Assembly: GCA_015063445.1 (NCBI GenBank) | Contig: SVUD01000018.1 | Location: 1 to 36,335 of the forward strand | Source: Oscillospiraceae bacterium | Lineage (GTDB): Bacteria > Bacillota_A > Clostridia > Oscillospirales > CAG-272 | DNA length: 36,335 nt | Direction of reading: 5' to 3' | Part shown: piece by piece, positions 25,217 to 32,455 of the stretch | Numbering within the stretch: the stretch's first letter is position 1 | How the letters are laid out: each line of letters begins with the position of its first letter | Translations under genes and position numbers: made by a program | The notes under the pieces: generated by a model | Told to the model about the DNA's origin: nothing | What the model saw: the letters and a program-made list of their open reading frames with translations, nothing else | Database searches by the model: none

Positions 25217-27691
25217 ATGGGTAAGAAAACAACCTCAAGCCCCGCGTGGGGAGAAAAGAGAAAAATCACAAAATCAGAGCTTAAGGAGAGAATTGAAGCA
25301 AAGCTTGTAACAAGAGGCGTATACGATCCCTCTTTGGCAAGCGACGATCAGCTTTATCAGGCTACCGTTCTCGCTATTAAAGACATAATGCTTGAATACC
25401 GCTCGGATTTCAGAAAGCGTATAAGAGCTGTTGACGGTAAGAAGGTATTTTATCTCTGCATGGAATTCCTTGTAGGAAGAGCGCTTAAGAACGACTCTAT
25501 GAATCTTGGCATATATAACGATCTTTGCGAGGTTCTTTCGGAGTTTGGTTCTTCGTTTGAAAAGGTATACGCATGTGAGGTTGATCCCGGTCTCGGTAAC
25601 GGAGGACTCGGACGTCTTGCGGCTTGCTTTATGGATTCTCTTACCGCGCTTGACTACGCGGGAAACGGATATTCTCTCCTCTATGAAAACGGTCTTTTCA
25701 GACAGAAGATAATTGACGGTGAGCAGGTAGAGCTTCCTGATAGCTGGCTTGGAAGCGGAGGCGCATGGCTCGTTCCCCGTCCTGAGAAGAGCGTTACGGT
25801 AAGATTTGGCGGTAGAATAGAAGAGAAGTGGGAAAACGGCGAAGTCAAGTTTATGAACTATGACTACGATGAGGTAAAGGCTGTTCCTTACGACCTTCTT
25901 ATCCCCGGAACTGTTACCAATGCCGTAAACAAGATTTGTCTTTGGAGATCCCGTCAGGCATATTCATCCGTGATGAATTATACCTCTCAGGCTTCATACA
26001 TGAAGAACCTTTCAAATAGCAATAACGCTGAGGTAATAACCCAGCAGCTTTATCCTAACGATAACTATGACGAGGGTAAGCTTCTCCGTCTCACTCAGCA
26101 GTACTTTCTTGTTTCAGCATCGCTTCAGAGCATAATCAGCGATTACTTTGCGGAGCACGGATCTCTTAAAAACTTTGAGAACAAGGTTGCGATACACATT
26201 AACGATACGCACCCCGCACTTTGCATTCCCGAGCTTATGCGTATACTTATGGACGTTTATTCATACTCGTGGGACGATGCGTGGGCAATCGTTGTTAAAA
26301 CCGTATCCTATACCAACCATACGGTTCTTCCCGAGGCTCTCGAATGCTGGAGAGTTGATCTGTTCAGCATGAAGCTTCCGAGAATCTATATGATAGTAAA
26401 CGAGATCAACCGCAGATTTACGGCAGATCTTTGGAATCTTTATCCGGGTGACTGGGATAGAATTTCAAGAATGGCTATCGTTGCTTATAATCAGGTTCGT
26501 ATGGCAAACCTCTCTGTTGTCGGTTCTCACACTGTAAACGGAGTTTCTCAGCTTCATAGCGATATCCTTAAGAAAACCATATTCCACGATTTTGCGAAGA
26601 TGACGCCATGGAAGTTTACAAACGTAACTAACGGCGTAGTTCACCGCAGGTGGCTTAATTATTCTAACCCCCGCCTTTGCAAGCTTCTTGACGAGCTTAT
26701 CGGCAGTGAATACCGTGAGGATGCAAGTCAGCTTATAAAGCTTGCCGATTTCAAGGACGATAAATCGGTTCTCAAGCAGATCGAGGAAATAAAGCATTAT
26801 AATAAAGAAACGTTTGCTTATTACGCATACGAAAAGACGGGTAAGAGAATTGATCCTTCGTCTATATTCGATGTTCAGATAAAGAGAATGCATGAGTATA
26901 AGCGTCAGCTTCTTAACGTTCTTAAGATAATTTCTCTTTATAACGAAATTCTTGAGAATCCCAATGCCGATATCCCTCCGCAGACGTTTATCTTCGGATG
27001 TAAGGCAGCACCGGGCTATGCTATGGCTAAGAAGCTTATCAAGCTTATATGGTTTCTTTCCGAGGAGCTTGAGCGTAATCCTCTCACACGAGACAGACTC
27101 AAGGTCGTATTTATGGAGGAATACAACGTATCCATGGCTGAGGTTCTTATTCCTTCCGCGGATATATCCGAGCAGATATCTCTCGCGGGCAAGGAAGCCA
27201 GCGGTACGAGTTGCATGAAGCTTATGATGAACGGCGCTCTTACTATGGGTACTCTCGACGGTGCAAACGTTGAAATCCTTGCCGCAACGGGCAGAGATAA
27301 TATCTATATCTTTGGTCTTAATACCCCCGAGGTTGAGGAGCTTTGGAGAAACGGATACGTATCGCGTGACTTCTATCATCGCTCCGATAAGCTTAAGCGC
27401 GTTGTTGATAGATTCAATAAGCCCATTGGCGGTCAGGACTTCTCGCATATCGCCGATTATCTTATCAACGGCGGATACGGTGTTGCCGATCCCTTTATGT
27501 GTCTTGCCGATTTTGATTCTTATACCTATGCTTACGGAAAAGCAATGAAGGATTATGCTAACCGTGAGAATTGGAGCAGAATGTCACTTATGAATACCGC
27601 GACGAGCGGAACGTTTGCTTCTGATAACAGTATAAGTAAGTATGCGTCTGAGATATGGCATGCCGAGCCTATCAATAAAATAAAAATTTAA
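25217..27691 (+). CDS. glgP: Glycogen/starch/alpha-glucan phosphorylase (GT35)
   Basis: This PLP-dependent enzyme releases glucose-1-phosphate from glycogen chain ends. At 824 residues it is full length. The N-terminal YFLCMEFLVGRALKND-like segment, DPGLGNGGLGRLAACFMDS and the C-terminal PLP site EASGTSCMKLMMNGALTMG (Schiff-base K668) with TLDGANVEI are present. The PLP block reads GTSCMK where the widespread form is GTGNMK. Its presence in the same operon as the synthetic genes means that synthesis and breakdown enzymes are made together and that flux must be controlled at the protein level. No ribosome binding site as strong as those of the neighbours is visible. Confidence 0.97.
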   Translation: MGKKTTSSPAWGEKRKITKSELKERIEAKLVTRGVYDPSLASDDQLYQATVLAIKDIMLEYRSDFRKRIRAVDGKKVFYLCMEFLVGRALKNDSMNLGIYNDLCEVLSEFGSSFEKVYACEVDPGLGNGGLGRLAACFMDSLTALDYAGNGYSLLYENGLFRQKIIDGEQVELPDSWLGSGGAWLVPRPEKSVTVRFGGRIEEKWENGEVKFMNYDYDEVKAVPYDLLIPGTVTNAVNKICLWRSRQAYSSVMNYTSQASYMKNLSNSNNAEVITQQLYPNDNYDEGKLLRLTQQYFLVSASLQSIISDYFAEHGSLKNFENKVAIHINDTHPALCIPELMRILMDVYSYSWDDAWAIVVKTVSYTNHTVLPEALECWRVDLFSMKLPRIYMIVNEINRRFTADLWNLYPGDWDRISRMAIVAYNQVRMANLSVVGSHTVNGVSQLHSDILKKTIFHDFAKMTPWKFTNVTNGVVHRRWLNYSNPRLCKLLDELIGSEYREDASQLIKLADFKDDKSVLKQIEEIKHYNKETFAYYAYEKTGKRIDPSSIFDVQIKRMHEYKRQLLNVLKIISLYNEILENPNADIPPQTFIFGCKAAPGYAMAKKLIKLIWFLSEELERNPLTRDRLKVVFMEEYNVSMAEVLIPSADISEQISLAGKEASGTSCMKLMMNGALTMGTLDGANVEILAATGRDNIYIFGLNTPEVEELWRNGYVSRDFYHRSDKLKRVVDRFNKPIGGQDFSHIADYLINGGYGVADPFMCLADFDSYTYAYGKAMKDYANRENWSRMSLMNTATSGTFASDNSISKYASEIWHAEPINKIKI

Positions 27692-27714
27692 AAGTTCATT
27701 TTGAGGTTTATTTT

Positions 27715-29625
27715 GTGAAATCCTTTAGAATTTCATTTTCGGATGTCTCGCGTATGTCGGGAAAGGTTCTTTACCTGCACAGCGGCAAGGAGCTTGGCAC
27801 GGGAGCGTTCGAGTTAAATAAAAGAGCAGAACTCAGAATACTGCTCCCGCGTACGCTGGGAGTAGTTTCTGTTTTTCTGAAGCTTTATAATGAATCCGTC
27901 TCATTTTTTAAAAAAAGCGAATGCTCGCATGTATCATCCGATTTGGAAAATGACGTATACCGAATCAGACTTGAAAAGCTTCCGGTAGGACTTTACTTTT
28001 TCTCTTTCGATATAGAATGTATCGCGGGCAGTCTTTTTGGAATGAAGGGCAAGGGAAGAGAGCTTGTTCTTTCTGAGAATGAATACGGAAATCATTTTCA
28101 ATTTTCGGTCGTTAATTTTGAATATCCTGAGCCGGAAAAGTATTATGGCGGCATAATATATCATATTTTCGTCGATAGGTTTAATAAAGGTGGAAGCGTT
28201 CCCGTTCGAGATGATGCAATTCTTATGGATGAATGGGAGGGCGCGATTCCCGAATATCCGCCTTACCCCGGGGCGCACCTTGAAAACAATACCTTCTTCG
28301 GCGGAACCCTTTACGGAATTATCGAGAAGCTTGACTATATAAAATCACTCGGAACTACTCTTATATATCTAAGCCCGATATTCGAAGCTTACTCCAATCA
28401 TAAATACGATACCGGCGACTATATGAAGGTCGATGAAATGTTCGGCGGTGAAAAGGCGCTGAAAAAGCTTATTTCAGAAGCCAAAAAGAGAGATATCGGC
28501 ATAATTCTTGACGGAGTGTTCAATCATACGGGCTCGGATAGCGTGTATTTCAATCGCGAGGGAAGATATAAAACGCTCGGAGCGTATCAATCTAAGGAAT
28601 CGCCGTATTACAAATGGTACGATTTTCAGAGCTTTCCGGATAAATATACGTCCTGGTGGGGAATAAAAATATTGCCGAGAATAAATCCGGATATAAGAGA
28701 ATGCGGCGAATTCATCGCTGGAAACGGCGGCGTGATAGAGAAGTATTCAAGACTCGGTATTGCGGGCTTCAGGCTTGACGTAGCAGACGAACTGTCGGAT
28801 TCGTTTATATCCAAGATAAAGTCGAAAATGCTCGAAGCTACCGAACCAACGCTCCTTTACGGAGAGGTCTGGGAGGATGCGTCTAACAAAATCGCATACG
28901 ATAAAAGAAAGCATTACTATCTTGGCAGCGAGCTTGACGGCGTTATGAATTATCCGTTGCGTACGGGCATTATATCATTTCTTAAGGAAAAGGATAAAAC
29001 AGCTCTCGAATATGAATTTCTTGACGTAATGTTTAACGCTCCCATACGTGTAAGAAATATGCAGATGAATCTGCTTGGAACGCACGATACCGAGCGAATT
29101 ATTACTATGCTTGCAGGAGATAGCGCAAAAGGAAAAAGCAACGATGAGCTTGCCAATATGTCTCTTGATAAAAAGCAGAAAACAAATGGAATCGCTCTAT
29201 TAAAAATGGCTTACGTTATACTTGCGACCGTTCCGGGACTTCCTACTGTGTTTTACGGTGACGAGGTCGGACTTGAGGGATATAAGGATCCATTTAACCG
29301 AAGACCTTATCCGTGGAAAAGCGGAAATGGAGAAATTCGTGATTTTTATAAAAAAATAGGCGCTATAAGGCGCTCTCGCGAGGTTTACAGGGATGGTGAG
29401 TTTTCTCTCGTATATATGGATAACGAAAGGCTTGTTTTCTCAAGAGGAAAGAACGGCAAGTCTCTTTTTACGGTGATTAACAACTCGGAAAAGGAAATGA
29501 AAGTAACGTTTTCGTCGGTTTCCGAATCGCTTATAAAATCGGAAAAAACGAAGCAATTTGTCATTTCTCCTGCTTCTTCCGAAATAATAGAAACAAAAAC
29601 AAAAACTATAATTGAAATAGATTAG
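27715..29625 (+). CDS. GH13 alpha-glucan hydrolase (alpha-amylase/neopullulanase-type)
   Basis: This is a glycoside hydrolase of 636 residues. A beta-sandwich N-terminal region of about 135 residues is followed by the GH13 barrel: YHIFVDRFNKG, LIYLSPIFEAYSNHKYDTGDY, IILDGVFNHTGSDS, GFRLDVADEL (nucleophile D355), LLYGEVWEDASNK (acid/base E384) and GTHDTER (D458). The pattern fits the neopullulanase/cyclomaltodextrinase/maltogenic amylase group. No signal peptide is visible, so it should act inside the cell on maltodextrins released from glycogen. The start codon is GTG, with GAGGT at 27703-27707. It follows glgP by 23 nt. Exact bond specificity cannot be read from the sequence. Confidence 0.93.
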   Translation: MKSFRISFSDVSRMSGKVLYLHSGKELGTGAFELNKRAELRILLPRTLGVVSVFLKLYNESVSFFKKSECSHVSSDLENDVYRIRLEKLPVGLYFFSFDIECIAGSLFGMKGKGRELVLSENEYGNHFQFSVVNFEYPEPEKYYGGIIYHIFVDRFNKGGSVPVRDDAILMDEWEGAIPEYPPYPGAHLENNTFFGGTLYGIIEKLDYIKSLGTTLIYLSPIFEAYSNHKYDTGDYMKVDEMFGGEKALKKLISEAKKRDIGIILDGVFNHTGSDSVYFNREGRYKTLGAYQSKESPYYKWYDFQSFPDKYTSWWGIKILPRINPDIRECGEFIAGNGGVIEKYSRLGIAGFRLDVADELSDSFISKIKSKMLEATEPTLLYGEVWEDASNKIAYDKRKHYYLGSELDGVMNYPLRTGIISFLKEKDKTALEYEFLDVMFNAPIRVRNMQMNLLGTHDTERIITMLAGDSAKGKSNDELANMSLDKKQKTNGIALLKMAYVILATVPGLPTVFYGDEVGLEGYKDPFNRRPYPWKSGNGEIRDFYKKIGAIRRSREVYRDGEFSLVYMDNERLVFSRGKNGKSLFTVINNSEKEMKVTFSSVSESLIKSEKTKQFVISPASSEIIETKTKTIIEID

Positions 29626-29659
29626 AATTCGAAAACACAGATAAAAAACGAGGCAGAAA

Positions 29660-30187
29660 ATGGTATTTACTCTTATAGGAATGCCGGGATGTGGAAAAAG
29701 CTGTATGGGGCGTGCTATAGCGAAAAAGCTCCAAATGAGAAACATCGACGGTGACAGAGTTATTGAAAAAATGTATGGCAAGAAGCTTCATGAGCTTATC
29801 GAGGAATTCGGCGTCGAGGAATTTATGAGGATGGAGGAAAACGCTCTTCTTTCTATTGATGCAGATGACTTTATTCTTGCCACGGGTGGCAGTGCCGTTT
29901 ACTATCCAAAGGTAATGGAGCACTATAAATCACGCGGTAAAATCATATATCTGTATTGCTCGTACGAGGTTATAGAAAAAAGGCTCGGCGATTTTTCAAA
30001 ACGCGGAGTAGTTTTAAAGCCCGGGCAAACGCTTCGCGATCTGTACGATGAAAGATGCGCTCTTTATAAAAAGTATGCGGACATTATCGTTGATTGCAGC
30101 GGAGAGTCTTACGTTAAATATCAGTGGCGAGTAGTAAATTCCATAAAATACGTTTTGCGTATGCAGAATCAAAAAATATATAAATAA
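29660..30187 (+). CDS. Shikimate kinase-like P-loop kinase, divergent active site
   Basis: This 175-residue protein has the shikimate kinase fold signature. It has Walker A GMPGCGKS (7-14), the metal/substrate DGD (D30, D32), ATGGS (74-78), a LID-region arginine in KRGVV (R115) and YDERCALYKKYAD with R132. Two positions that bind shikimate in characterised AroK proteins are changed. The FR pair at the helix after the DGD motif is FM (M56, with R57 shifted by one), and the GGG loop is GGS. The gene ends the glycogen operon, 34 nt after the GH13 gene, and no other aromatic-pathway gene is near. It may be a shikimate kinase of a divergent type or a kinase for another polyol or sugar. Confidence 0.75.
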   Translation: MVFTLIGMPGCGKSCMGRAIAKKLQMRNIDGDRVIEKMYGKKLHELIEEFGVEEFMRMEENALLSIDADDFILATGGSAVYYPKVMEHYKSRGKIIYLYCSYEVIEKRLGDFSKRGVVLKPGQTLRDLYDERCALYKKYADIIVDCSGESYVKYQWRVVNSIKYVLRMQNQKIYK

Positions 30188-30223
30188 AGATCAAATAGAC
30201 TGCGTGATAAAGCGCAACCTAAT

Positions 30224-30270
30224 AAAAACGGCGGAAGCATTGTCAAAGAAACAGTGCCTCTGCCGTAATT
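30224..30270. terminator. Bidirectional terminator between the glycogen operon and the desulfurase operon
   Basis: The hairpin arms begin ACGGCGGAAGCATTG (30228-30242) and end CAGTGCCTCTGCCGT (30252-30266). On the minus strand the hairpin is followed by TTTTTATT, a good terminator for the desulfurase gene. On the plus strand the following sequence is AATTTTAT, which is weaker. The rest of the gap 30188-30284 holds nothing recognisable. Confidence 0.75.
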
Positions 30271-30284
30271 TTATGGATTAAGCT

Positions 30285-31391
30285 TTATATTTCACCAAGG
30301 ACACGCGATATATATAACGCATCGTCCGTTGTGTTGAAAATAGAAAGACTGACTCTCACAAGTCCGTTTTTCAGAGTCCCGAGCTTCGAGTGTGCCATAG
30401 GAGCGCAGTGCAAACCGCTTCTTACGCATATGTCGCGCTTATCTAAAAAACTTGCTACCTTGTGCGAATTGATATCGGGAATAGCAAATGAAATAATACC
30501 GTTTTCCGCCGCATAAATCTTTAGCCTCTTGTTTTTTTGAAGCTCTTCGTAAAACTCTTCTGTAAGATACCGTATCCTGTTTTCCACTTTGGAAATGCCT
30601 ATCTCCTTCAAATAATCAATACCGCTTCCGAGAGCCACTATTGAAGGAGCGGGAAGCGTCCCTGCCTCAAATCTTTCGGGAAGGCGGCGAGGCATATTCG
30701 GGTTTTGCGATTCATTACCGCTGCCCCCCTCAATTATCGTTTCATAGGGAGGCTCTGTCACAAATACCGCAAAACCTGCGCCCTGAATACCGAAAAGCCC
30801 CTTGTGACCGGGGGCGCAAATCGCATCGCAGTGAGTTTTCATAACGTCTATTTCCTTGTGTCCAATGAGCTGAGAAGCATCAACAATTAGCTTCAAATTA
30901 TATCTTTTTGCGGCATTTGAAAGAATTTGAATGGGAATTTCCTTTCCCGTGACGTTTGAAGTTAGTGTTGTAATTATTGCGTAGGTATCCTCATGAAGCG
31001 CGTTTTGTATATTTTTTTCTATATCGCCGTCGGTTGAAAAAACCGAATACTCAATTCCTATTTTTTCTTTAAGCTTGTAAATAGGTCTTAGAATAGAATT
31101 ATGCTCGATATCTGAAATAAGAACGTGGCATTTTTTGGTTATAAAGGACTTTATCGCTATATTTAGCGCGTAGGTGGCATTGGTGGTGAAGCACACTCTT
31201 TCGGGATTTGGGAATGATAAAAGCTCTGCCACAGATTCTCTTGCGCGATAAATTTCCTCGTCGGTTTTTATAGCGAGCGAATGTGAGCTTCTGCCGGAGT
31301 TAGCGCAATATTTTCTTATAAATTCCTCGGTTTTCTTTATAACAGTCTCGGGCTTTGGAAAAGTTGTTGCAGCGTTGTCAAGATAAATCAT
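30285..31391 (-). CDS. Cysteine desulfurase / selenocysteine lyase-like PLP enzyme (class V aminotransferase)
   Basis: This 368-residue PLP enzyme would mobilise sulfur (or selenium) from cysteine (or selenocysteine) as an enzyme-bound persulfide. It starts MIYLDNAATTFPKPETV. IEHNS (H97) stacks on PLP, VDASQLIGH (D171, Q174) contacts the ring, and APGHKGLFG carries the Schiff-base lysine K197. RSGLHCAPMAH carries the probable sulfur-carrying cysteine C329. The sequence resembles the EF2568-type desulfurase family rather than IscS, NifS or the SufS of a suf operon. No suf or isc genes are adjacent. The gene lies 15 nt after the DUF3343 gene on the same strand, a pairing known from Clostridia and suggested to be tied to sulfur or selenium delivery. 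Confidence 0.9.
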   Translation of the reverse strand: MIYLDNAATTFPKPETVIKKTEEFIRKYCANSGRSSHSLAIKTDEEIYRARESVAELLSFPNPERVCFTTNATYALNIAIKSFITKKCHVLISDIEHNSILRPIYKLKEKIGIEYSVFSTDGDIEKNIQNALHEDTYAIITTLTSNVTGKEIPIQILSNAAKRYNLKLIVDASQLIGHKEIDVMKTHCDAICAPGHKGLFGIQGAGFAVFVTEPPYETIIEGGSGNESQNPNMPRRLPERFEAGTLPAPSIVALGSGIDYLKEIGISKVENRIRYLTEEFYEELQKNKRLKIYAAENGIISFAIPDINSHKVASFLDKRDICVRSGLHCAPMAHSKLGTLKNGLVRVSLSIFNTTDDALYISRVLGEI

Positions 31392-31406
31392 ATTCTAAAC
31401 CGCTTC

Positions 31407-31622
31407 TTATCCGTTGTATACCGAGTAATCTATTTCGGATTGCTTTAGTATACTTATGGAATCAAAAAAGGTGTTTGGATAAATTTCAACTCCGTGAGTA
31501 CATCCTTTAGAGAGCTCACCTGAAATCTTTACAATCTTGGCGTTTATACCCGCCTTCGTCAATAATTTTCTCGCCTTCAGCGCATAAGTTACAGAATCAA
31601 ATGTAATGATCGTTTTTCCCAT
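31407..31622 (-). CDS. DUF3343 protein, putative Se/S carrier
   Basis: This 71-residue protein matches the DUF3343 family, which is annotated as putative selenium/sulfur carrier-like. It starts MGKTIITFDSVTYALKARKL and has the characteristic segment GELSKGCTHGVEIY with C41, the candidate carrier residue. The fold is expected to be TusA/ferredoxin-like. Usual family members have CG at the central position; here it is CT. It is the first gene of a two-gene unit with the desulfurase, with AAAGGAG as its ribosome binding site. A convincing promoter was not found in 31623-31740. No selD or selenium-dependent hydroxylase gene is in the window, so a selenium role stays open. Confidence 0.8.
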   Translation of the reverse strand: MGKTIITFDSVTYALKARKLLTKAGINAKIVKISGELSKGCTHGVEIYPNTFFDSISILKQSEIDYSVYNG

Positions 31623-31755
31623 ATTACCCGTCTCCTTTTTTGATTAATACCGAAGCAAATTCATTTACTTAATGCTCAGTGGATGGATATTGCCGATATA
31701 CATTAGCAGTTTATGAAAAAAATATTACAAAAGTGACGTATATATAAAAAAATGC

Positions 31756-31789
31756 TGGACTTTTTTGAAAAAATGTGATACAATATAAT
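31756..31789 (+). promoter_or_regulatory. Promoter region of the metallo-hydrolase-glnS unit
   Basis: TGGACT (31756-31761) and TACAAT (31779-31784) are 17 nt apart. A perfect TATAAT also lies at 31784-31789 but has no good -35 box at the right distance (TTGAAA at 31765 is 13 nt away). Either would place the start near 31791-31796, almost on the ATG at 31798. This argues that translation begins further downstream. Confidence 0.55.
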
Positions 31790-31824
31790 GTGTTTTTATG
31801 TTTAATGTAAGGAAGTATCGCAAT

Positions 31825-32451
31825 TTGGAGATTATAACGCTGCAAAATCCGAGGATTTTTTCATCTAACTGTTATATTGTTCTCTCGGATGATGCCTTCA
31901 CGGTAATAGATCCCTCGGTTTCTTATGAAGATGCAATTTCGGTTTATACAAAGCTCGGTGATCTTAAGGCGGAATACGTTCTTCTGACTCACGGTCACGT
32001 TGATCATTTTTGGGAAATTGATTCTTATTTAAAAAGAGGCGCTCGTGTGATTATATCCGAAAAGGACGCTGAAATAATGTCGAAGCCCGAAATGAATTGT
32101 TCCGAGTTTTTGGACGGTAACATAAACTCATATAGCGGTGAATATGCGACTGTAAATGACGGCGATACCGTTGAAACTGTTGGTAAAACGTTTTGCGTTA
32201 TAGCTACGCCGGGGCATACTGCGGGTTCGGTAAGCTTTAAGACCGAAGATGTTATATTTACAGGTGACACATTATTTGCCGACGGAGTTTTCGGAAGATA
32301 CGATTTACCGACAAGTGACGGAATAGCGCTTTTGCATTCACTTAAAAGGCTGTTTGCGCTCCCCGATCACCTTACCGTATATTCGGGGCACGGGCGTCCT
32401 ACAACTCTAAAAAACACTAAAGATTCGTTCTACAACAGAAGGGAAATATAA
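31825..32451 (+). CDS. Metallo-beta-lactamase-fold hydrolase (glyoxalase II-like)
   Basis: This metal-dependent hydrolase has THGHVDH (the THxHxDH metal site), TPGHTAGS, FTGDTLFADGVFGR and a C-terminal SGHGRPTTL, the order of histidines and aspartate expected for the glyoxalase II/YcbL-like group. The substrate may be a thioester such as S-lactoyl compounds but is not proven. The frame opens at an ATG at 31798 that has no ribosome binding site and lies at or next to the transcription start. A TTG at 31825, preceded at 9 nt by AAGGAAG (31809-31815), gives a product starting like its relatives and is chosen here. The glnS ATG follows 4 nt after the stop, so the two are co-transcribed. Confidence 0.85.
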   Translation: MEIITLQNPRIFSSNCYIVLSDDAFTVIDPSVSYEDAISVYTKLGDLKAEYVLLTHGHVDHFWEIDSYLKRGARVIISEKDAEIMSKPEMNCSEFLDGNINSYSGEYATVNDGDTVETVGKTFCVIATPGHTAGSVSFKTEDVIFTGDTLFADGVFGRYDLPTSDGIALLHSLKRLFALPDHLTVYSGHGRPTTLKNTKDSFYNRREI

Positions 32452-32455
32452 ATAA

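Noticed and set aside
26465..27448. Long minus-strand open frame (327 codons) opposite glgP
   Set aside because: It is fully antisense to a canonical phosphorylase, has no ribosome binding site or recognisable family, and is explained by the codon bias of glgP. Similar antisense frames occur opposite relA (11815-12357), recJ and glgB.
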